This document shows, piece after piece, positions 8,247 through 18,000 of a stretch of DNA of 64,000 nucleotides (its first letter is position 1; the number at the start of each line of letters is the position of its first letter). This DNA is from Methanospirillum hungatei (lineage in GTDB: Archaea > Halobacteriota > Methanomicrobia > Methanomicrobiales > Methanospirillaceae), in contig NZ_CP077107.1 of the NCBI RefSeq assembly GCF_019263745.1, positions 868,001 to 932,000 of the forward strand, read 5' to 3'. The notes under the pieces were generated by a model. It worked only from the letters and a program-made list of their open reading frames with translations. It made no database searches and was not told where the DNA came from. Position numbers and translations under genes: made by a program.

Positions 8247-10703
8247 ATGAAATATCGCTCTTTTTTTGTGAATCACAGATGTTTTCTGGTTCTTGTCATA
8301 TTCTGTATAGGGATCTTTCATGGGGGAACAATAGCAGAATCAACTTTGGTCAATATTACTGATACAAACGATTCGACGCTCAAACTTCTGTCATATGAAG
8401 ATGGAAAAATTATTGAAGGTCGACTCATTGGTCCAGGATTGCCACCTGAAAACTGGGATCCTAATTCAAACCTAGCGGACATCAATGACGTTTCAGCACA
8501 ATATTTAGACAAAAATGAGGTTCCGGCACTGTCCTGGTCATATGGATGCAGCCCAACCTCAGCAACCATGTTCTTTGGATATCTGGACAGGAATGGATAT
8601 CCAAACATGTATACCGGGCCGACAAACGGAGGAGTATTCCCTCTTACGAATGCAGTGTGGGGACCCTCATTTGAGAGACAAGGTCAGTGTCCACTTACCG
8701 CTTCCCAGTACGGACTTGACGGGCGAACAACAAAGGGCCATAAGGATGACTACTATCATGCCTACGGCTCAAACATTGACCCGTATTTTGATTCATGGAA
8801 TGAACATGCCCCACATGATTCTGTTGGGGATTTTATGGGCACCAGTATGTATCATAAATATGGATCAACCGATGGTAGCACGTGGGTTTGGACCAATCCT
8901 GAAGGTTTCCCCCTCTATGATTACACATTACATGATGATACCCAACGAGATGGTATGCATGGTATGAAATTATTTGTTGAATCACGAGGTTATTCCGTCG
9001 CAAAAGATGGCGAACATTCAATGAATTATAACCAGGTGATCTATGGGTATAACGGGAATACCAATGGTTTTACCTACGACCAGTATAAAGAAGAAATTGA
9101 CGCAGGATATCCAGTCATAATACAGGTTCGTGGTCATACCATGCTGGGTGTGGGATATACCGGAACCGATCAGATTATCATTCATAATACCTGGGATTAC
9201 AATAAGCACACCATGACCTGGGGAGGATCCTATGAAGGAATGCAACATTACGCTGTCGGAGTCATTCACCTCAATCCTGCACCGACTCCACAGCCAACTC
9301 CGGTTGTTACATCAATAAAACCAGAGTCCGGACAGGCCGGATCTGAGGTTCCCTACACAATAACCGGTACCAACTTCCAACCTATAGCAATCGTCAACCT
9401 GACCAAGACCGAAGAGACAAATATTACTTCAGATGCTTCTTTAAACGGTAAAGATCTCATCGGAACTTTAACACTTCCAGCTGATGCCAGTACCGGATTA
9501 TGGAACGTATCTGTAAATCAGGACGGGCAATATAGTAATGATGATGTATGTTTCACCATAACTGCCCCACCGGTTCCGATCCCTGTTGTGACCGGAATTA
9601 CGCCTGAATCAGGTCATGCCGGATCTATCGTGAACTATGCTATTACTGGATCCAATTTCATGAATGTTGCATGGGTCAATCTTACAATGGAAGGACAAAC
9701 CAATATCGCATCATTCGGAACCCTGAAAAATGGAACCCTGACCGGAACATTTTACATACCAGTGAATACCCTCACCGGATCCTGGAATGTATCAGTAAAT
9801 CAGAACGGACAGTTCAGTAATGATAACATAATATTCACCATTACTCCGGCCCCGGCAGATTACCCGGTCGTACACTCGATAAATCCAAACTCTGGAGAGA
9901 AAGGAACAGAAGTTATCTATTCAATAATGGGTGAGCACCTCCTCTATGGTGCAATAATCAACCTAACCCATGAGGGTGAGGAAAATATCACCTCTTTCGG
10001 ATACATTCCCGGCCCCCCACTCCTCGGATCATTCGAAATACCTCCGGATGTTCTCACTGGACCATGGAATGTATCAGTGAACCAGAACGGACAGTTCAGT
10101 AACGATAACATCCAGTTCACCATCATGGACAGCCCGATTCATGTCCCGGTTATCCATAATATTACCCCTAATTCAGGAATGCAGGGTGAATTAACCGATT
10201 ATCTTCTTCAGGGTGAAAACCTCATGGATGGTGCTCTCATAAACCTCTCACATCCAGAACAGGTAACCATTTCATCAACCGGAAATCTCACCGAAGGAAA
10301 CCTGACCGGGACCTTAGCAATCCCTGATGATTCACATATCGGACCATGGAATGTGTCGGTGAACCAGAGTGGTCTTCGGAGTAATGACGATGTTCAGTTC
10401 ATTGTGCTGCCATCCGGACCATTCCCAGTCGTTCGTTCTATTGCCATGTCATTTGCATCACCAGGTAAGGGGAGTGGGTTTGTTGTCTCTGGTGATAACT
10501 TTGAGAACGGGGCTATGGTGAACCTTTCACATCCGGGTGAAAAGAATATCACAGCAATTGGTGAGTTCGAGAATGGAACTCTAACTGGAACCTTTAATAT
10601 TCCGGCATCATGTACACCAGGTCAATGGAATGTGACCGTCAATATAAAGGGAAAATACAGTAATGATAATATCCAGTATCCCATAAAAGGGAAGTCCTGG
10701 TAA
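8247..10703 (+). CDS. Secreted C39-type papain-like peptidase with five IPT/TIG repeats
   Basis: 818 residues with a signal peptide (hydrophobic about residues 12-28, cleavage near TIAES). Residues ~90-345 look like a C39-type papain fold: a nucleophile-like Cys101 in SYGCSPTSATM, His297 in RGHTMLGVGYTG and Asn314 in IIHNTWDY. A Pro/Thr linker (PAPTPQPTP) leads to five ~97-residue IPT/TIG-type beta repeats to the end, each opening like 'PVVxSIxPxSGxxG' and containing WNVSVNQ or WNVTVN, which are also N-glycosylation sequons. No membrane anchor is seen. I infer an extracellular protease or peptide-binding surface protein; the substrate is unknown. No neighbour appears co-transcribed. Confidence 0.8.
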   Translation: MKYRSFFVNHRCFLVLVIFCIGIFHGGTIAESTLVNITDTNDSTLKLLSYEDGKIIEGRLIGPGLPPENWDPNSNLADINDVSAQYLDKNEVPALSWSYGCSPTSATMFFGYLDRNGYPNMYTGPTNGGVFPLTNAVWGPSFERQGQCPLTASQYGLDGRTTKGHKDDYYHAYGSNIDPYFDSWNEHAPHDSVGDFMGTSMYHKYGSTDGSTWVWTNPEGFPLYDYTLHDDTQRDGMHGMKLFVESRGYSVAKDGEHSMNYNQVIYGYNGNTNGFTYDQYKEEIDAGYPVIIQVRGHTMLGVGYTGTDQIIIHNTWDYNKHTMTWGGSYEGMQHYAVGVIHLNPAPTPQPTPVVTSIKPESGQAGSEVPYTITGTNFQPIAIVNLTKTEETNITSDASLNGKDLIGTLTLPADASTGLWNVSVNQDGQYSNDDVCFTITAPPVPIPVVTGITPESGHAGSIVNYAITGSNFMNVAWVNLTMEGQTNIASFGTLKNGTLTGTFYIPVNTLTGSWNVSVNQNGQFSNDNIIFTITPAPADYPVVHSINPNSGEKGTEVIYSIMGEHLLYGAIINLTHEGEENITSFGYIPGPPLLGSFEIPPDVLTGPWNVSVNQNGQFSNDNIQFTIMDSPIHVPVIHNITPNSGMQGELTDYLLQGENLMDGALINLSHPEQVTISSTGNLTEGNLTGTLAIPDDSHIGPWNVSVNQSGLRSNDDVQFIVLPSGPFPVVRSIAMSFASPGKGSGFVVSGDNFENGAMVNLSHPGEKNITAIGEFENGTLTGTFNIPASCTPGQWNVTVNIKGKYSNDNIQYPIKGKSW

Positions 10704-10776
10704 ATTTTATCCTTTTTTGGAAAATTTGAGGATCTGTTCTGGTGAGTGTTTTGTAGTATGATCTGGTCCAACAAGA

Positions 10777-10790
10777 ACCGATAAATAATA
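10777..10790 (+). promoter_or_regulatory. TATA-like element for the alpha/beta hydrolase gene
   Basis: GATAAATAATA is centred about 27 bases before the ATG at 10811, preceded by a purine-containing BRE-like AACC. As for the gene before it, no ribosome binding site is seen at the ATG, so a leaderless transcript is plausible. Confidence 0.4.
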
Positions 10791-10810
10791 ACTACGATTG
10801 ATATCTCACC

Positions 10811-11833
10811 ATGCAAACGACTACCATCAGTATCCTTTTCATTACCATATGCGTCATCTTCATCTATATGTCAGGTTGTATCGATGACAAGAGAGCCCAG
10901 GAACCTAATTTGGAAGAATCATCTGAAAAAATAAATATCTCCACCGAAGAGAAGGGATCATCATATATCACAACCAGGGACGGAATACCCCTTCGATATG
11001 TCATTTATGGACACGGTTCTCCGGTTGTTTTTGTCCTCGGGTATGGGATGACCATCGATGAATGGCCGCACCAAATGATATCGAATCTCGCACGTAACCA
11101 TACCGTCATAGTGTACAACCATCGTGGAATTTCAGGAGTCAATAATCCGGAGGTCCCATTTACCATTCCTCAGGGGGCCATGGATCTGCATGATGTTATT
11201 ACTCAATTCGCAGCAAGCGGTGAACTGTGTAGAGATTCAAATGATGGATTAAATTCTGATAAATTAGTTGTGCTCGAAATGGGAAATTGTTCAGATCTGC
11301 CGGTAGATATCGTCGGATACTCAATGGGCGGTATGGTCGCTCTTGAATATGCGAAAACATATCCCGATTCAGTAAAACACCTTGTTCTCATCAGTACCGA
11401 TTGCGGGGGTCCTGAAAAAGTGCCTGCCAAGGACTGGGTGATTGAAGAGATGAGTCGAACGTATAACACTCCGAAAGAAAATCTTGAACGGGCAGGAAGA
11501 ATTCTCCTAACTGAGGAATTCCGCACGAGCAACCCGGATCCATACACCTGGTTTGTAGATTATGGGGAAGTTGCCGATCCTGGTGCAGTACAGGAACAGT
11601 ATGAATCCTTCATCTCATGGAAGGGAGTATATGCAGACCTTCCTACCATCCGAAACAGAACGCTTGTCATCACCGGGGATCAGGATATTGTCATTCCTCC
11701 GGAGAATGGAGTGATCATCGCCGATGCCATCCCAAATGCAACACTCATAATCAGACAAGGACAGGGGCATGGGATGATCTTCGTTGAGCCGGTAGAGATT
11801 GCAGGAATTATCGGAGAATTTTTGAATAATTAA
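10811..11833 (+). CDS. Lipoprotein alpha/beta hydrolase
   Basis: 340 residues. The N-terminus is a short hydrophobic signal ending in a lipobox-like MSGC near residues 20-23, so the protein is probably lipid-anchored outside the membrane. The alpha/beta-hydrolase core shows the oxyanion region HGSPVVFVLGYGM, the nucleophile elbow GYSMGG (Ser near 168), the acid in ITGDQDIVIPP and the catalytic His in GQGHGMIF. About 25 residues between the cap and the nucleophile (DSNDGLNSDKLVVLEMGNC) look like an insertion. Family members include esterases, peptidases and lactonases; nothing here decides among them. It stands alone between two promoters and faces the PKD island tail to tail. Confidence 0.85.
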   Translation: MQTTTISILFITICVIFIYMSGCIDDKRAQEPNLEESSEKINISTEEKGSSYITTRDGIPLRYVIYGHGSPVVFVLGYGMTIDEWPHQMISNLARNHTVIVYNHRGISGVNNPEVPFTIPQGAMDLHDVITQFAASGELCRDSNDGLNSDKLVVLEMGNCSDLPVDIVGYSMGGMVALEYAKTYPDSVKHLVLISTDCGGPEKVPAKDWVIEEMSRTYNTPKENLERAGRILLTEEFRTSNPDPYTWFVDYGEVADPGAVQEQYESFISWKGVYADLPTIRNRTLVITGDQDIVIPPENGVIIADAIPNATLIIRQGQGHGMIFVEPVEIAGIIGEFLNN

Positions 11834-11977
11834 ACGATATTTGTCAGCTAAAGAAGAGAGTACGCACATCTGACATTCTATCTGACCAACTGGACGAAAT
11901 AAATATCTTCTCCAAATGAAATGAACACTTCAATTGGAAAAACAAAACGGTATATCAAATAATAAAGCACAAAAAAA

Positions 11978-12541
11978 TTACTGTGTTAGAGCAGTTACAT
12001 TCACATTTTGAACGGTCTGTGAACACGAGCTCTGCACTGGCGTCACAACAGGGGTTGGTGACGGATTGGAAACCTGGGCAACAATAACCGGAACCTGGGT
12101 TGAATTATTACCCTGAGTAACAGGTTGCACTGGGGCAGGGGCAGGAACCGCTGATTGTCCGCCAACCGTAAGATTTACCTGAGTGCTGGCTCCTGGCTGA
12201 TAGGGTGCAGTCTGATCTGCTGGTTGATCATTGATCTTAAAGGAAATTGTTGGAACACCATTTGCAAAATCATTATCTCCAGCCATTACAATAAGACGCT
12301 CATCAAAAGTTCCAAGACCGCCAAATTTGCCCGCTTCTACTACTGTGATAGAGCCCTGAAGAGTGCCATTCACATATGCTGAAATAACTGATCCAACCGG
12401 AACAGGAGATCCTTGCACCAATGCACTCCCATAAAATTCACATGGAAGTTGTGGTGATGCAGCGAAAACTATTCCACTCATTGCTATACATACACAGGCT
12501 GCAAGAAGAGCCGAAATCCAGATAGAATATTTGTTTGTCAT
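11978..12541 (-). CDS. Small secreted protein with one 'GTFD-RL' beta domain
   Basis: 187 residues if started at the ATG at 12541 (MTNKYSIW), which gives a clean signal peptide ending ...IVFAA. An upstream in-frame TTG at 12616 is preceded by nothing convincing and would put 25 non-signal residues ahead. The mature part, roughly residues 30-125, is one copy of a domain that also opens the neighbouring 808-residue protein (PCEFYGSAL, GTFDERLIV, INDQPADQT, VNLTVGG). A Pro/Val/Thr-rich tail follows. It is the last gene of the operon read leftwards from 22.6 kb, and the preceding stop codon lies ~40 bases upstream of its ATG. Function unknown; presumably a surface or matrix protein. Confidence 0.7.
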   Translation of the reverse strand: MTNKYSIWISALLAACVCIAMSGIVFAASPQLPCEFYGSALVQGSPVPVGSVISAYVNGTLQGSITVVEAGKFGGLGTFDERLIVMAGDNDFANGVPTISFKINDQPADQTAPYQPGASTQVNLTVGGQSAVPAPAPVQPVTQGNNSTQVPVIVAQVSNPSPTPVVTPVQSSCSQTVQNVNVTALTQ

Positions 12542-12582
12542 CGTATCATAAAATTTCAGGAGGAGGATTTTCTCCACCTTTT

Positions 12583-15009
12583 TTACCAGCCGGAATAATC
12601 CTCCGGCAGTATACAATTGCTTATTGTGTCAACAATGTCGTAGAAATACATGAAGTCTGCACGATCTGAAGATCGGAGATCCACGTTGGTTATCGAACCT
12701 GGAGTGAATGGATATGTGTCACCCCAATCTGAACTGGACAACGGATTTTTAACCTCTGCTTTATACCAATATTCAAAGTCCTGAGGTTTAATCCAGAAGG
12801 TAATCGGATCACGCTGCTCAATTGATTCATATGGCACATCAACTGCCAGCATCTCTTTTCCGACTGGATCACCATATTGCCCAAAGGTTAATACCGAAAC
12901 AGGATTTGTCGGATTCGAGAGGTCAATACCTTCCCTGGTTGCCATCACCCTATCTCCTACCCTGAGTGGATACCCATTGAATTCAGCCTTTCCGTAGAAA
13001 TACTGGGGCTCCCATGCTGAAGGTTCTGGAGTCGGGGTTGGAGTCGGTGGCACAGTTGGTAATGGTCCGGCCCAGAGGTGAACAGTTCTGGATTTTCCAC
13101 CTTCATATGGAACTTCATGGGTTTCTCCATGAACTGTAATGGTCTCATTTGCATCAATGTCTTCATTAATAAGCCAGGCTTGAGTATACCGTGGCCAGCC
13201 ATCATCTTTTACCCAGAAAGAGATGTTGGCATTTTCAGGGAGACAATTCCCCTGGACGGTGAGTTTATCTGCCCAACTGCTGTTACCACTTCCGAAATAC
13301 CCGGCATTAACCATCGTGAAGGGATTTTCAGGTCCTGACACATCATACCCCTCAATCCGGGCTTCAATCATTCCTCCTACCTTGATGTTGGGCTGACAGT
13401 TATGACAAACTCCTTCTGAATCCAGGTATTCAGTTCCATCAGTGATATGAACATCGCCCTGAATACTCATCGGAATAGAAGGAACACCTGCACAGCCGGT
13501 TGGAACAGGAGTAACCGGAATAGGTGGTATTTCATTTGGTGGATTTTTCAGAACAACAAGTCTGACTTGTGTTTCCTGGCCTGGCTTATAGGGGACAGTC
13601 CAGAGATATGAACCATCATCCTGAAGGATGTACGCCCTGACCAGCCGGTTCATTTCATCAGCAACCCAGAACTCGATCTCTGAATCTGCAGGAACACCTT
13701 GAACCTGAAGTTTCGGAGAGAAGGTACCGCTTTTTCCAAATACTCCTTTTGCAGTTTTAATTGGATTATATTGACCCTTTATGTCATGACCCGGAACACG
13801 TGCTTCAACAGTTCCACCACTCTGAATTGGTTTGCCATACAGCTCGACTGTTCCCACAAATGTCTGTGGGACGGATGGTACTGCAATTGGTGTAATCGTA
13901 GGAACAGGTGTTTCTGCACCTTCGATAAGGATCAGATCCTTTTTGGATGAGGTGGAACTCTGACCAGTTGCATCTGCTATAGTCAGATTAACCGTGTATT
14001 TTCCAGCAGTTGCATACGTATGTCCTGGATTTGCAACCATATCTCCGGTTCCGTCACCAAAAGTCCAGGCCCACATAGTCGGACTTCCTGTTGACTTATC
14101 TGTGAACTGTACCGAGAGAGGTGGTTTTCCAGAGGTTGGTGATGCAGTAAAGTCAGCATGAAGAATACTAGTATCAGTCACTGAAATGTACCCTTCTTTT
14201 ATCTGAGTTGAACTGGATTCCTGATTTGAGACGGTAAGTCTTACCGTATAAGTTCCAGGCATCATGTACTGGTGAACCGGATTAGCAATCATATCCGTTG
14301 TACCATCACCAAAGTCCCAGGCCCACATGGTCGGACTCCCAGTTGAGAGATCAGTAAAGGTAACAGTAAGCGGAACTGTTCCAGAAACCGGATCCCCGAT
14401 GAAATCAGCAACCATGGCCTCACCAGATGAGATTGGAAGAGGATTTTCCATCTCAGGAAGCTGTGGTGGCATATCACTGACTATCGGTTTATCTGATATC
14501 AACTGTTCCTCTGTCGGAACTTCTACCTCCGGTTCCAGAATGGCAGTTTCTACTGATTCTTCTCCGGTTTCAGTCTTTGCAATAATTACCGGTGTATCGA
14601 CAGGAACATTGGTCACAGCAGGTGCATCTCCACCAATTGAGAGATCCAGATTCATACTCACTCCTGGCTGAAATGCTGTCTCCTGCCATGCTTTCTGTCC
14701 ATTTATCCAGAATGTAATCTGTGCACTCCCTGTACCCAGATCATTCTCCTCAGCGACTACTTTCAGCCGCTGGTCAAACGTTCCCGGACCTCCGTACTTA
14801 CCAGCTTCCTCAAGAACATATTGTCCTCGTTCTGCATCATTGATTTTGGCTGATAAAATAGTCCCTACTGGTGCAGGGGAGCCATCAATGGTTACGGTTC
14901 CGTAGAACTCACAGGGAAGTGCCGGAGCCCCGGCAGAACAGATAAGTACAAAGGAAAACAGGAGGAGTGTAGCCAGTGCCGTCCGGGCGGCTACGGTTCC
15001 TGTAATCAT
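12583..15009 (-). CDS. Secreted surface protein: four 'GTFD-RL' beta domains and two PKD domains
   Basis: 808 residues with a signal peptide (residues ~8-27, cleavage after CSAGA). Order: beta domain 1 (~30-130), a linker rich in V/E/P/T, PKD 1 (~198-280, WAWDFGDGTTD), PKD 2 (~283-365, WAWTFGDGTGD), then three longer copies of the beta domain (~380-490, ~500-650, ~660-790) marked by 'GTFSPKLQV', 'SSWADKLTV' and 'EMLAVDV' at equivalent places, each with an xFWI/V strand. A good ribosome site (GAGGAA) precedes the ATG, six bases after the stop of the previous gene. No transmembrane or PGF-CTERM anchor is present. I read it as a structural cell-surface protein; the beta domain is not one I can name. 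Confidence 0.8.
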   Translation of the reverse strand: MITGTVAARTALATLLLFSFVLICSAGAPALPCEFYGTVTIDGSPAPVGTILSAKINDAERGQYVLEEAGKYGGPGTFDQRLKVVAEENDLGTGSAQITFWINGQKAWQETAFQPGVSMNLDLSIGGDAPAVTNVPVDTPVIIAKTETGEESVETAILEPEVEVPTEEQLISDKPIVSDMPPQLPEMENPLPISSGEAMVADFIGDPVSGTVPLTVTFTDLSTGSPTMWAWDFGDGTTDMIANPVHQYMMPGTYTVRLTVSNQESSSTQIKEGYISVTDTSILHADFTASPTSGKPPLSVQFTDKSTGSPTMWAWTFGDGTGDMVANPGHTYATAGKYTVNLTIADATGQSSTSSKKDLILIEGAETPVPTITPIAVPSVPQTFVGTVELYGKPIQSGGTVEARVPGHDIKGQYNPIKTAKGVFGKSGTFSPKLQVQGVPADSEIEFWVADEMNRLVRAYILQDDGSYLWTVPYKPGQETQVRLVVLKNPPNEIPPIPVTPVPTGCAGVPSIPMSIQGDVHITDGTEYLDSEGVCHNCQPNIKVGGMIEARIEGYDVSGPENPFTMVNAGYFGSGNSSWADKLTVQGNCLPENANISFWVKDDGWPRYTQAWLINEDIDANETITVHGETHEVPYEGGKSRTVHLWAGPLPTVPPTPTPTPEPSAWEPQYFYGKAEFNGYPLRVGDRVMATREGIDLSNPTNPVSVLTFGQYGDPVGKEMLAVDVPYESIEQRDPITFWIKPQDFEYWYKAEVKNPLSSSDWGDTYPFTPGSITNVDLRSSDRADFMYFYDIVDTISNCILPEDYSGW

Positions 15010-15015
15010 GATTCC

Positions 15016-18000
15016 TCACACACCAATGGCAGCCAGTGTTCCAGGCTTTTCCATATAGAGCCAGTATCCCCTCGATGGGAAGAGATATGTGTTCTCACCC
15101 TGTCCACCGTTTACAATGGTTGATTCCCACTGCTGGTGCTGTGCATCATAGCCACGGGCATAAATCCATGCATCCTTGACTGATTTCAGGGTATCCTTTG
15201 CTGTTGCCGGATTGCCTCCGGTAAATCCGATTGCTGCCCATCCATTTGGAAGGTTCCGGGTGATTGGCGCACTAATCGGATCATTCTTGAAGGTCAGATT
15301 GATGGTATACGGGTTAACTGAATAAATCCAGTATCCGTTCAATGGGGCAATGGTTGTTCCCGTAAGAACCTGATCCCAGTACTGCCGTGCCGGATCATAT
15401 GCCCAGATTGCATGCCCACCAGTTGGAACTTCCCTAAAGACGACACCTGCAGTGTTATATCCATCTGCAAGGGTTCGTGCAACTGATATAAAGTTCCAGC
15501 CACTGTAGAGATGAACCTTGGTTGGGTCATATGGTCCGATGGTCGGAGTTGGCTGTGGCCCACCAATGACAGTAATATAGTCTTTCTTGATTACCCGGTC
15601 AATTTCCTCACCAAGAGTAATGGTCAGGGTAACGGTATACTTTCCTCCATACTGGTAGGTATGAGATGGATCTTTTACACCAGCAGAGGTGAATCCATCA
15701 CCAAAGTCCCAGAACCAGTTAGTCGGTGATCCTGTCGACTTGTCAGAGAACTTAACAGAAAGAGGTGCTGCCCCTGAGGTGGGGCTTGCAACAAAGTCTG
15801 CCTTAATACGAGGCTCACGAACGGTTATGTAGTCCGGCTTGGTTGCAGTGTCTTTTACACCGTCTTTGTTCATAACAGTCAGTGAAACGGTATAAACACC
15901 TGCTTCACTATAGCTGTGCTTTGGATTGACTTCAGTTGAAGTAGTGCCATCTCCAAACTCCCAGTATCGCTCGGTCAGATTCTTTCCGGTTGATTCATCT
16001 TTGAACTGAACTTCAAGCGGTCTGCTTCCCTGAGTCGGGTCAGCACTGAATGCTGCTGTCGGAACACGGTCATCAACAATTCTCAAGGTGAGGATGATAT
16101 ATTTGTCATCAACCAGCCGCTGGTCAAGGAAGTTCTTGATTGCAGAGACTGCCTGTTCACCCTGGTAGTATCCCGGACCGTCGAGTGGGAAGAGCTTGCT
16201 CCACTCATCTGGATAGGAAGTGACCATCCAGATCCGGTTTGCCTCTATTGGTTCACGGACATCAGTCTCCTCTACCATGTCAAACTTGTGGTTATACATG
16301 GGGTGCTGCAATATGATGCTGTATGCACCAGGTTTGAGATCACAGAGACTGATGTAGTTGAGCAGGTTCACCTCAAAGGTATCATCACAGAAGACAGGGA
16401 TTCTTGCATTGACATATTTGTCATTGCCTACCTTCTCTTCTCCGAATATCCACAGGTTAATCTCTTTGGTGACATTCTCTCCTTCTCCGGTGTGTGGGAA
16501 TCCACATGCCTTTCCAGTCAGAAGAATCTCATCCATTGAAGTCCAGCTGCAACCATCAGGACAACATTCAATCGGTTTTGTAATGATATCCGGTTCGAGG
16601 ATTGCGTCAAAGCATGGTTCCTCGAGAATTATATCTCTGGAAGCAGTTACAGCACAGGCACAATCCAGACAACACCCATTAATTGGCTGGCTGGATGCAT
16701 AGACAGTATACGTTCCTGGATTAATTGGAGCCTTCTGGGTCTTCCACGTGTATGTCCAGGTTCCGTCACTCTTCACTGGCACAACAATGGTCGTGAACTG
16801 GTCAGATTCTTCCTTACAACCAAGCTCAATCATGTCAAGACCTGGCTGGATGATATTTTCAGTCTCATCAGGACGTTTCCATCCAAGGAGATCATTACCA
16901 CACTTGTTCTGGCACTGGCTACCAGTCATGAACAGGTAGACAACATTGCTGTCAGTGTTCGTGCCGGAGAGGGTTATGTCATTACCAAGGTAATATGGCG
17001 GTTCTTCCTTTATGTCAAGAGTGACTACTCCCTTATTCACCTGAACAAGAGCATCTCCATCAATGACTTGAGAGATGTCTGGTTCAACACTCTGAACATG
17101 AATCCGATATGGACGGTCAGGTGCTACATCCGGTCCGACTGTGAATTCTACGGTCTTATATCCTGGTGTTGGCTCATTATCACCGTCTGTGGTGACCTGA
17201 GCATAATAATATACACCATTCTCATAGACATCACGTGCATTTGGCTTATCATCAGTTGGAACTACTGATCGGATATCTCCAGATTTTTCACAACAATCTG
17301 GTGAAAGTTTGGTCGAACCAATCGTGAAGGGGCCTTCTTTGTTATCAAATGCGATGTCTCCGTCTGCTACACCACTCTGATCAGGCCTGATCATCGGTGG
17401 ACGCTCACAGGGTGCACCACTCATCTTGAGAGCACAGCAATCCGTCGGATCATCCTCACCCGGAGCACATTCCATAATGACAACGATGTAATCCTTGCCA
17501 GGTTTTCCTCCGATAGTTACGAAGAATGACGAGTTACGGGTTACAGTTCCCGGATTAATGATGACATCAATTGAGTCATCTGCGATGAATGCTGGAATCA
17601 CCTTGGTAATTGCCTTACCAGTCTGATCACCTGGATAATTATTTCTGATATTGTTCAGATCAACTTCAGCATAGAAATTATACTCACCATTCGGATAGAG
17701 ACGGCTTTTGTCAGTACCTAATGCACCAGTGTTCCATCCAGAGGTGGTTTTATCATTATCAGGCCAGAACCAGGGATTTGCATCAACTACAAGTTCTCGC
17801 AGAGCAATATCAGAGTCCGGAACTCCATTAAGGGTTCCACGGAGGAATTTGTAGGAAACCTGGGTCACATTGGATGACCCGACTGTGTTAATGATTCCTA
17901 ATTCTTCTGGAGCAAGTCCTTTACCACGCTGAATGATCGCAGAGTAAAGGTTTGATTCAATCCGGAAGTTGACGAAATTTCCTGCAGTTATTTTACCGCC

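Noticed and set aside
12541-12616. TTG start at 12616 for the small secreted protein
   Set aside because: It would add 25 residues before a perfectly placed signal peptide and overlap the upstream gene; ATG 12541 is better.
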